Positions 55,310 to 64,000 of a DNA stretch of 64,000 nucleotides are shown here, piece by piece. Under the pieces are notes generated by a model, which was not told the DNA's origin, made no database searches, and saw only the letters and a program-made list of their open reading frames with translations. The stretch is taken from the NCBI RefSeq assembly GCF_010093595.1, contig NW_022985454.1:186001-250000 (forward strand), read 5' to 3'. Made by a program: the position numbers and the translations under genes. Source of the DNA: Mytilinidion resinicola (lineage: Eukaryota > Ascomycota > Dothideomycetes > Mytilinidiales > Mytilinidiaceae). The stretch's first letter is position 1. The number at the start of each line of letters is the position of its first letter.

Positions 55310-55947
55310 ATGGAGGCAGCACTCAAAACCTTCTTCAGCTCCACCCGCTTCGCCGTCGCCGGCGCAAGCTCCGACCCCACCAAGTTCGGCCACAAAGGTT
55401 CGTCCGTTCAAACCTTCTATAACGCCGCTCAAACACCGCATTCCGCGAGACGCCATTGGCCGCGTGCTATATCTGGCCTCTCCCCAAATCTCCACATCCT
55501 ACTGCCTATTCTCTCTCTTGAAATCCCTGTACTCTCCTCTGCATACCCCACTAACAACCCCCAGTATTCGCGTGGTACATCCACCACTCGCTCCCCGTCA
55601 CGCCCCTCAACCCCCGCGCGCCCACCATCACCCTCCAATCCAAAGAGTATGCCACCGTCCCCTCCCCCTCCGGCCTGAGTGACGCATCTCAAACCTCCCT
55701 CTCCGTCATCACCCCGCCGAAGGTCACGGCGGCGCTGCTGAAGGAGGCGAAGGAGGCGGGGATCCCGGCGGTGTGGCTTCAGCCTGGCACGTTTGATGAC
55801 GAGGTGCTGGCGTATGCGAGGGCGAACTTTGAGGCGGCGATTGCGGGGGACGGAGGGAGGGGCGGCGAGGGATGGTGTGTGCTTGTTGATGGGGAGGAAG
55901 GCCTGAAGAAGGCGGGGAGGAAGAGGGAGGAGGGGTGGAAGTTGTGA
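55310..55947 (+). CDS. CoA-binding-fold (YccU-like) small protein
   Basis: Two exons (55310-55397, 55565-55947), 156 aa. Rossmann-type CoA-binding domain: FAVAGASSDPTKFGHKVFAW, PVTPLNPRAPTI and VTAALLKEAKEAGIPAVWLQ then PGTFDDEVLAYA follow the family closely (GASxxPxKxGxxV...P(V/L)NP...VWLQPG). Proteins of this family bind CoA or acyl-CoA; their cellular role in fungi is unknown. The 167-bp intron has a GTTCGT donor and a CTAAC branch (CCCACTAACAACCCCCAG); the phase closes. The Gly/Arg-rich patch near the C-terminus (GDGGRGGEG) is extra to the usual domain. Confidence 0.85.
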
Positions 55948-57384
55948 GGGGAGGGAGAAGGGCGGAGGGCGGAAGGTTTGAGGCTATGGGAGCTTTGAGA
56001 TCACTTTCCCGGATGAATGGGGTATTAGGCGATGGGAGGGCATGGTTGGGCTTTGGTTGGGCTTTGGGGAGCATTGAGGCCACTGGCGGTCACGGCTGCG
56101 GTGCAACGAGGCTTCCGAGACTTTGAACGAAGATTACTGGAGTAAAGCATGCCTCTACGATTGATATGAAGGAACGACAAGGTATTCTATTCTAAGCTCA
56201 CTCTTTGCAATATCACGTGAGGGTAAACGTGACCCGGTGATCGATACCCGAATTAGGAGGTAACAAAAAAGAATAAAACCCCAACGCCAGCCTCACTTTT
56301 TTATGGTCAGCAAACCCCTTTAATCCCTATACAAACTTTCCTCCCAGCTCCTGTTACTTCATTCGTCCCGAGTGTGAACTGATTGGTTCATGTTCGCATG
56401 GTGCCCCGCCAGTTCCCTGGCCTTTAGCCCACCCTCAGTCCCTTCCTCGACGAATTAGAGGACATTGAGTTCGGCTGAAGCGGAGGGCTATGGTTCATAT
56501 TCTTGTCGTAATCGGTCACCTGGCTTGGTCTCCTCGAGTGAAGCTAACTAGACTGAAACCTTCGAAGTGATTGGAACCATGAACCCAGTGAGGTCAGGAG
56601 ACCCCAGACAATTGTGGAACGGAGCCCGGCGTCTCTTGGAAACATGCCATTCGCGCGAGACCGTGGAGTGTTGACGGGTGAGAACCTTTCGTGTGGAGTT
56701 TGAGATTGCCAACTCGGTGCCCAAGCTGTTGGATGGGAAGGTGAGGACGAAGTCGCACCAACATTGGGAGTCTAAAAAGGATGCCAGCATTAGATTCGGC
56801 TCGCATATGCATGCGTGATGAGTTGTTTGCCTGCACGCCCCCCCGGCATGCCGTGGTAGTCGAATCGTTCGGCCTGTGAAATGCATGGCGCTTGGAAGAG
56901 CTGGCCAAGAGCCGGCTGGAGTGTTGTTCCATTGTTGTTGGTTTTCACAACATTCGGAGAGATAAGGGGTGTAACTTGACTTGATGTACCACTAGCTAAT
57001 ACGCGTACGAGAGATATTCAGTCTGGCCAAGGGAAGAGGAAACAGATAGCCGCCCAGAATGAAAGATTCGTCAAAGTTGGTGAAGTTCGTCACAATCGGT
57101 AGTTCTTCTCCTTCCAGTACATCCGAGTGTTCTTTCCGCGATCCCTCTGTGGCCCTGTCGGTTACTTGAATAGCCAGACTATCTCTCTTTTCCATACCGA
57201 TGTTCCAAGAGTGTAATTTATCCGTAAAAGCCTTCCGAAAAGCTGCAACAAAGGAAAGCAAGGTTCCCTATTTCCAGCCACCCTATTCTTCTCTTCACAC
57301 CAACTATTCGTCTTGAGCATTTCTTATCCTATCTTGTAGCGGCTTGCAGAGAGGTAGCAACGAGAAGAAGGCGAGATTGTCTAC
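55948..57384. other. intergenic, no gene supported
   Basis: 1.4 kb between convergent genes. One minus-strand frame (56992-57261, 89 codons) has an even, protein-like composition but nothing recognised. Others are short. Confidence 0.4.
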
Positions 57385-58941
57385 TTAGTAGAACATCATC
57401 TTGACCTTCTTCCCTGATTGCTGCCTGTCTGCAAGGCGCCACAAGTCATTGACCCTCTCAACACTAACACCATTACCTCTCAACTCAGTCTCTCCCTCAA
57501 CCATCACACAGGAGAATACCACGCTCCATCCATTGACGCCAGCAGCATAGAAGGCGGCAGCAGCCGCTGCTTCTCTTCGACCGCATCTTATCATCTTGTA
57601 AATATTCTTTCCATTCCCAGAAAGGCTGTCCTTGCCAGAATAGTACTCATTCGCCTGGAAAGTCGAGAGGATGAGGGTGTATACTAAGGAGGTCTTCTCG
57701 AGAGCCTCACACTTCTCATCAGTACACTGGTGACAAGCTCCAGCAAAATCTCCGTCCGTCGAGTGGCCGGCCATGCAGTCGAAGACATCATCATCGGTGG
57801 GAGTGTTCAAGGCTGAGGATGCCCATATCTGAGGAACATCAAGAGACAACGGCCGAGGGTTGTCGAGAGGCTTCAGCTCATCTGGGGGGCATCCAACAGC
57901 ATCAAGAGCAGTCATCCGGTCCAGCTTAACTGGTTCTGGTCTCTCATACCATTGCTCTGGCCCACCAAACTTAAGAAGCCACATAAAGTCCGCCAGGTCG
58001 GCCGGAGATGCACCATGAGATGGAACATAGATATTGCGCTTGAATATAGGTATTCTCACAATCCTATCGGCATCCGGATCCGTTTCCCCAGAGCATCGCG
58101 GGGGTATAAGATCGCTGTGGCTACTGACACGCTCGGCCATGTGCTTCGAGACTGGCGAACTGGCTGATCGGTAAGAATCGATGCTGGAACTTCGGCTAAA
58201 GGTGCGTCCCCTGCCCTGGTTCATGATGACCATTCCTGGAGGTGGGGGTGGGGGCGGGGGTGGTACGTTGAAATCGATATGTTGTTTCTTTGACTTGTTT
58301 GGGAAGTATGGCATATCCGATGATCCTGTTTGCATCTGCCATGGAAGCGGTTGTTGTGATATAGGGGGTGGAGGAGGCGGCGGCGGCGGCGGCGGCGGCA
58401 TCAAAAAGTAAGAAGATGGTGGTGGAGGTGGTGGTGGTGGAGGAGGAGGAGGAGGAGGTGGTGGTGGTGGTGGAGGCGGTGGAGGCGGAGGTGGAGGTGG
58501 AGGAGCTACCGAGACTGTTCGTTTGCAACCGCAGTCGTTTAAAGGAGAACTAACGATCTCTAAGGGAGGCGGAGGTGATGATGCTGGAGGTAATGGTGGT
58601 GGAATGTAGGGTATTCCAGTGATCGGTTTCGTAAGGTATCTCGAAGGACGAGCTATAAGGGTGTTGCAGGATGGACATTTTGGAGTCGACTTAATTGAGG
58701 ACCTCGTTGTCTCCAGAGGCTCAGCTGGCGGCTGATTATGAAGCTTCTGCTGGGTTGATGATGTTGGAGAAGCTGCGGGAGTCGGTGGAGACGGTTTCAG
58801 GCTGACAACCTCATTTGTAGGTGGGCGTTTCCCATGATCTACTTCAGCCGGAGTGCCTGCTGGTTCCTCCATCTGCAGCTTTTCGAGACGCGAGAGAAAG
58901 CAAGACTCGACCACAACCAGTTCTTCAGAGTCTGATGACAT
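57385..58941 (-). CDS. proline-run protein with Cys clusters, function unknown
   Basis: Single exon, 518 aa. After an acidic start there is a Cys motif (CPSCNTLIARPSRYLTKP), then CGCKRTVSVA followed by a run of 29 prolines, SSYFLM, and 12 more prolines, later a third run of 9. These resemble formin FH1 or WASP-type profilin/SH3-binding regions. The C-terminal 200 residues are folded-looking: RIPIFKRNIYVPSHGASPAD, LADFMWLLKFGGPEQW, HQCTDEKCEALEK, and AAFYAAGVNGWSVVFSCVMV. No family is recognised. The longest run uses mixed CCA, CCT and CCG codons, so it is kept as protein; the second run contains seven consecutive CCG codons, a microsatellite. Confidence 0.7.
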   Translation of the reverse strand: MSSDSEELVVVESCFLSRLEKLQMEEPAGTPAEVDHGKRPPTNEVVSLKPSPPTPAASPTSSTQQKLHNQPPAEPLETTRSSIKSTPKCPSCNTLIARPSRYLTKPITGIPYIPPPLPPASSPPPPLEIVSSPLNDCGCKRTVSVAPPPPPPPPPPPPPPPPPPPPPPPPPPPPPSSYFLMPPPPPPPPPPPPISQQPLPWQMQTGSSDMPYFPNKSKKQHIDFNVPPPPPPPPPGMVIMNQGRGRTFSRSSSIDSYRSASSPVSKHMAERVSSHSDLIPPRCSGETDPDADRIVRIPIFKRNIYVPSHGASPADLADFMWLLKFGGPEQWYERPEPVKLDRMTALDAVGCPPDELKPLDNPRPLSLDVPQIWASSALNTPTDDDVFDCMAGHSTDGDFAGACHQCTDEKCEALEKTSLVYTLILSTFQANEYYSGKDSLSGNGKNIYKMIRCGRREAAAAAAFYAAGVNGWSVVFSCVMVEGETELRGNGVSVERVNDLWRLADRQQSGKKVKMMFY

Positions 58942-61498
58942 GGTTGCGTAAGTTGGAGTAATATAGGTCTTAAAGACACAAATGCTTAGGGAAAAGGGGG
59001 ATGAGGTCGCCTGCTGATTCCGGCTTCTCGGAGCGACACGACAAGAAGCTTATAAGCAACGCGTCGGATTGAGATAGAATGAACCCACGGCCAATCGTGT
59101 CACATGAGGCGTACTAGTTCATTGCCAGCCTATTACCAAAGCCGGAGATAATTGTACAATTGTGAAAACGAGGCAACCGCCAATTTCGTCAGCTAAGACG
59201 TTGCCAGGTGTTGAGACGTGAGGCTACGGCGGCAAATTGGCGTGAGGGGTGCATGGTGTGAATGCGTTGGCATCCGAAAGGCTGGCCAGGCTTACCTAAA
59301 GGGACTAAAGAGGATGAGTACCAAGGCGGTCACAGGCATCTACACCGGATACTCCATGTAGAAACACAGAGCAGAGCTGAGTCGGACAAGATTCAGCTTG
59401 TGTTCCAACAGGAATGAACCTGGCGCACAAAGAGGACTTGAGGAAGCGCCTCCTCATTTGATGCCTTGAACAGCCATTCGGAGCAGCTAGGTAGTTGAAA
59501 GGAGGCGTGAAGACCTGACCAATTCCATTGGACAAAGACGCCGATGGCGACGAGGTTGAGACCACTGGCGGTAACGATTGGTGCTGTCTGATTGGAAGGG
59601 CGTGTTGCTTGCATGTCGAGCAACTAGTCCAGAACAAGTGCAGAGACGATCCATGCGAGTATGTTTCAATGAAGGAACCAGTGCTAAGAAGAGATGCGCG
59701 CCTAAGGGAAGCCATCATTAGTGATCGGTATGCCACATTGCTGACAGCCTCACCTAGACATGTTTCACAAGCTCGACAGCGTCGTGTGAGCCTCACCATG
59801 ACCCGTACGGCTGGAAGGGAGCAAGTGACTCAACTTCAGTACCTGATACGTGTTGGCATGGTATGAAGAGCATTGACTTCAAGGCTCTAGTCATAGGAGC
59901 TTTCGAAGCAAAACTCGGACTGTTAGATGTATCTGTAGCGTTTGGAACTGAAGAGGTGAATCTCTGAAATCTGTGCTGAGTTCGATAAGCTGCCGTCCAT
60001 AGAGGAATCCCGGTCCGATAGCAACATGGATGATACGGTGCCCTTAGCTTGGCAAGGATGCATGCAAGCGGCGGGTTGAGGGCCTCGGAAGGTTAGTGGA
60101 TTCCAAGGTATCTAACAGGGTGTTGCACAGGAAGAAGATCACCGGAAGTTCTAAAGGTGTCTATGTAGCAAGGCGTTTGGAATGGCTATCTCGTTGGTGA
60201 GGCGTGGATTATTTGCAATTGATCTGCTCGCCCAGCTGCCCGCCTTGAACGCCTAAACTCGCATCTAGTGTGTTTCTTGACTGCGATTGAAGCTCAAGAA
60301 ACAATGCTGCCGACACCGGATGCATAGGTATGCACTTAACGTAGGACAAAAAAGCTCAAGCCCCAATAGCGGTGACCGGAAGCCAGACCGGAATCAATCT
60401 TAGATCAGTTCCACGCGTTCATGTCTTTTGAAATCTGTTTGAAGGAGCGGTGAGGCTCGAGTATGATTGCCGACCATTTTGCCCTGCAGTGTGCTAAGGT
60501 GGGAAGGCTTGCACTACACGGCAACAGCCGACCTGGGAACCAATGAGGAATTTGGCATGACTCGAAAATGCCTGCAATATTTCTTTCCTTTCATTGGCGT
60601 ACGGTGAGATATTCAAGGGTGAAAGTAAGTGAGAAAAGGGGGATACCTTTGTTGAAGGCCGATATCATTGGCAGAAAGCTGGTCGATCACGCTTTCTCGG
60701 TTGTTGTAGCGCGTATTTCTAAGGCTGCAAGGCTGAAATCGCCTCATTTTTGATCCCGAAACTACATATGATAACGAAGATCAACAAGGCAGACTTCCCA
60801 CAAGTGAAGTGACGGCAGAGCAATTGCAGCTGAGAACTGGAAACGATTTTCTGGTGGTGGCGAAGTTATCGCCGCTCGGCTAGCTGCAGGACGAGGTGCA
60901 TGCCTACCACTGGAGACCTCAATGCGGTGAATCGGTCGAAAGCCTCACTATGAATTGACGCATCAGAAAGAAACAGGGAAGAATGTAGCTGGAAGACCGA
61001 ATTTCAGCAGAGAATAAGGAGAAGTTTGACTGAAAAGAAAGATAGCGCCCCCTTGGTCATTCCGTGAGCTGAGAAACAGTCAGGAAACTCGATGCAAGGC
61101 TTCGAGAAATTGAACTTACAATATGGAAGAGCTGTTTTGGAATTATTCAATATTTCTTGAGATGGTGAGGAAATGGGTTGCAAGTGATGAAAAATGGTCA
61201 TAGGAAAGGGAGTGTGAAGTGCCATATATACCCGTGTTTTGGCAGGCATCCAAAATGCCAGCTCACTATATTGATCAGCAATGGCAAGGCAGATTGATAT
61301 CCGTGGAAGTGGTCTGATGAAGGAACGTTACCGGGTGATGTTCTAGATGTAGTGGGTATGTGGTAGGGCAGGAGCATCTCGTCGCACGTGACAGCGCTAG
61401 GCCAATTAAGATCCATCAACCCTGGCGTCATGGCTTGAGCTCCACCAAAAAGCTACCACCTCCATCAACGACATCAGGACCTGTCAACCTTCACAACC
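58942..61498. other. 2.6-kb intergenic region, no gene supported
   Basis: Divergent from the proline-run gene on the left and vma9 on the right. A minus-strand frame (59305-59799, 164 codons) is the longest, Ser/Leu/Cys-rich with no recognised domain. Otherwise ordinary DNA. Confidence 0.4.
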
Positions 61499-62269
61499 AT
61501 GGCGAACGGGTATGTCCCCCGACTTGTCCGTATCCTCGGCTTCCAGGAGTCTCGCTAACAACGCTCATCTTGTAGCTGGAGTCTACTTATCGGCTTCATC
61601 GTCGTCGTCATCTTCTGCGCCGTGTCGTGGTTTGTCGCGCCAAAGGGCGAAACTCAGACGTGAGTCCGTTCTATTCCTCATATGAGCCCCGGAATACCGC
61701 GTCACTCGCGTGTTCGCCTTGTCCTCCGTCTGTCCATCCGCCAGCATCGATAGCCGCTCCGTTCGAGTTTCGTCTTTGCTTCTTCCGGTCTAGACAGCCT
61801 CAGTCGTCCGGGTCATGAAAATGATTCCACGGTGTATTCCGGGTAGAAATATTTGAGGGGAGAGACTTCAGTACAAAACTACCTGAGAAGGCCGGGCACT
61901 GTCGGACACGGATGGAGCAATGAATAAATGTAACGGCGGAGAAGGACCACCAGGCAGACTGCGTAGCAAGGCGGACACCGATATATGAATGGCATGCTAA
62001 CTGGGAAACAGTGTATGGCGATCAACTCTTGTACTCTCCGCAGTGGCAATGTTTCTCATGTGGGGTACGTGTTCCGCCCTTTTGCCCTCTTACGACATGC
62101 TTGCATGTCTACACATTTGCGCATCTCTACATCCAACTACTTCTCCTCCCAGCCGATTTTGACCTGAACACCGCTAACTCCCATCTCAGCTATCACCTTC
62201 CTCGCCCAATGGCACCCTCTCATCGCACCCCGCCGACTCGACCTCCGACCACACGAGGGATCACATTAA
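61499..62269 (+). CDS. vma9: V-type proton ATPase subunit e
   Basis: Four exons (61499-61509, 61576-61659, 62012-62064, 62190-62269), 75 aa (yeast Vma9 is 73). Subunit e is a two-helix hydrophobic protein of the membrane V0 sector, needed for assembly. Seen: LLIGFIVVVIFCAVSWFVAP (helix 1), VWRSTLVLSAVAMFLMWAIT (helix 2), then FLAQWHPLIAPRRLDLRPH, matching the yeast order WRST...MFLMWAITFL...HPLVAPRR. The first coding exon is only 11 nt. Introns are 66, 352 and 125 bp, each with a GCTAAC branch; phases close (2, 2, 1). The 352-bp intron is the longest in the window. Too fragmented for any single open frame. Confidence 0.95.
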
Positions 62270-63782
62270 AACCACCACCATCTCATTCAGTGTTTCGGAG
62301 GGAGATTGAGGACTTGTTGGACAAGGAGACAAGCAATGCGTGCAGTATATGTTTCATACTTCATTGGGATACTTTTGGCTGCGGACGCTGGGAAGGCGTC
62401 AATGTGTATCATAGCTAGCAATAGCAACGGGATACCTCTCGGGATCACATGACTGAACCATATGCTTCTGGGTCGATGGTTGCTATAGCGTGTTTCGGCT
62501 GTCCTGCACATATCTGTGATTACGCTGAGGGCATGCGGAGCGCACGTCACTTCCACGGATGATCTAGTCATGCGGTTAGATTCGTTACTTCTTCCAACAA
62601 AAAGGACCAATTCGTACCCGGAGCGCCTCACAACCTGTCCTAAGCTATGCACTGTTTAGAACACACTCTCGTCGAATCTAGGGTCCTTGAGTTACGAACA
62701 CTTTGTAACTACGCGGAGGGGTACACGACGTCCACGCCGCGTCTACCAACAAAATCATCATACGGTTGAATCTGTAAGATCTACCATATAAACTGGCTAG
62801 CACGTCACGAAAGTGCTTCACAAGACATCGCATACTTTTCGCTTGTACCAGGCAAATCTAGTCTCCCACACCGGAGCCGTCTCCCCGTGCCAGAACAAAA
62901 ACACCGCTCCTCACATCACCAATCCATATATTTTGAAAAATTTCAACCTCCCTCGTACTAACCAGCAGGAACCTTGCCCTAGTGGCGTCAGCCCCGTATC
63001 TCCAACATGCTAACCTTAGGTCTTGTCTTTCTTTTTTATATTCGTTCGTTGTCTAGGTCCGCCCAAGCGGTTAGATACGTGAAACCTTCTCCCAAAAATA
63101 GCCAATACGTAGAGGAAGTCTTCTCCTCTTCTACACCTCCAGTCCAGAGTTCAGCATCTCTAACCTCTGAATTTCCAACTACGTTCCCCTCTCATCATAC
63201 CAACACAACTATTCTACGGCCAATTCCGTAACTTCTTGCAACAACAGCGGCGAATGTGTGGACAGAGTGCTTCCTCTCTTCCCTGTCGCTTTCGCGTGAT
63301 TGTCCTTACTGAACCTTGAGATTAGGGAGCCATATAGGCTAAGCTTTTGACGGGCCAGAGAGGGGAGCTTGTGAAGCCACTGCGTTCATAGGAAAGCTGT
63401 TGCTGTTCGATCTGTGACTTCTTGTAACGAGAATAATGATATTGGGGAAGGAGTACTTTACGAGATGGTTGTTGTTTCTTGCTAGGGCTTATAGTGATGT
63501 GGTTGTTCCTGGGTGACTGTGAACTATGCAGAGGCTGTACCGTGTGAACGCTGCGTCCGCAAGGCGATAACGCCGTTGGATCTGTTGGTTTTCCGACCGA
63601 AATGGCTTCGGGGGGCTATAGCGCAAGACTCTGAATGACTAAGAGGGATTGAAGAGAGGGAAGGGTGGTTACGGATGCTGCAATATCCCTTCATCACCCA
63701 TAAACACCACTCACAAATCCTGTAGCTTCAAGACGATCTCAATGATATCTTTACCTACAAAAACCCAACTCTACAGCCAATC
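62270..63782. other. intergenic, no gene seen
   Basis: 1.5 kb after vma9 with only short frames. Several CCACATCACTA-type unremarkable stretches; no repeat stands out. Confidence 0.4.
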
Positions 63783-64000
63783 TCACCTCAACCACCCCGT
63801 CCATCCCTCGCCCACAACCTCCCACCCCTCCCAACCCCATCCGCCTAATCCCACCGCCTTCAACACCCCGCCGGCCACCAACCCCCTACACCCCGCCCCG
63901 ACCCCGACCAACACCGCCGCCCTCACATACCCACAATCCATCAGAATCTCCAACGCCGCAACATTATTCACAATCACCGCCCAACTGACCGCGCTCGCCG
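63783..64000 (-). CDS. partial open frame running off the window end
   Basis: The minus-strand frame is open from the window edge to a stop at 63783 (about 72 codons seen). Translation ends Gly/Val/Trp-rich (GWEGWEVVGEGWTGWLR); nearer the edge it reads VNNVAALEILMDCGYVRAAV, which looks like a real helical segment. It may be the C-terminus of a gene that starts beyond the window, or chance in GC-rich DNA. No family recognised. Confidence 0.35.
   Translation of the reverse strand, partial: ASAVSWAVIVNNVAALEILMDCGYVRAAVLVGVGAGCRGLVAGGVLKAVGLGGWGWEGWEVVGEGWTGWLR

Noticed and set aside
59305..59799. 164-codon minus-strand frame
   Set aside because: No recognised domain, Ser/Cys/Leu-rich, no intron support; left as intergenic.

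Overview
The window looks like nuclear DNA of a filamentous ascomycete (Pezizomycotina). Genes carry short introns (mostly 47-100 bp) with GTATGT/GTAAGT-type donors, CTAAC/CTGAC branch sites and AG acceptors. There is a Zn(II)2Cys6 regulator, and the housekeeping genes have fungal versions of their products. I rebuilt 46 introns by requiring reading phase to close across every exon. Two of them start with GC instead of GT. No tRNA, rRNA, CRISPR array or intact transposon was recognised.

Layout. 0-7 kb: the 3' end of a GH47 mannosidase; a tandem pair of tiny glycine-rich proteins with an MGC acylation signal (first copy broken by TGA) separated by a phased array of CACGTG boxes; a head-to-head pair of paralogous repeat proteins that share both intron positions; and a coiled-coil protein. 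7-9 kb: gene-poor, with a 54-nt C tract. 9-15 kb: a secreted FAD-dependent oxidoreductase divergent from RAD4/XPC. 15-18 kb: a long, repeat-bearing gap between two convergent genes. 18-26 kb: a 1174-aa Zn2Cys6 factor with about 4 kb of gene-free upstream DNA, partly very GC-rich.

26-37 kb: a dense housekeeping block: Mtr10/transportin-3 importin, SmE, 5-formyl-THF cyclo-ligase, Rot1, an RNF216-like RBR ubiquitin ligase and a PAP2-family membrane protein, with a 107-bp minisatellite between Rot1 and the ligase. 39-49 kb: a GFA-fold protein, Nur1-like nuclear rim protein, V-ATPase subunit F, an ML-domain lipid transfer protein, a short-chain dehydrogenase interrupted by an in-frame stop, a membrane-anchored double-psi beta-barrel protein and an unknown membrane protein. 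50-64 kb: Nup170/Nup155, a CoA-binding-fold protein, a polyproline protein, V-ATPase subunit e (Vma9), and an open frame running off the end.

No metabolic cluster is apparent. The conserved genes serve separate basic functions: nuclear transport (Mtr10, Nup170), the nuclear rim (Nur1), splicing (SmE), DNA repair (Rad4), folate, the ER (Rot1), lipids (PAP2, ML protein) and vacuolar acidification (Vma7, Vma9). The most unusual material is in the first 5.5 kb (acylated glycine-rich pair with its phased box array; head-to-head paralogues) and at 45-46.7 kb (interrupted dehydrogenase flanked by degenerate repeats).
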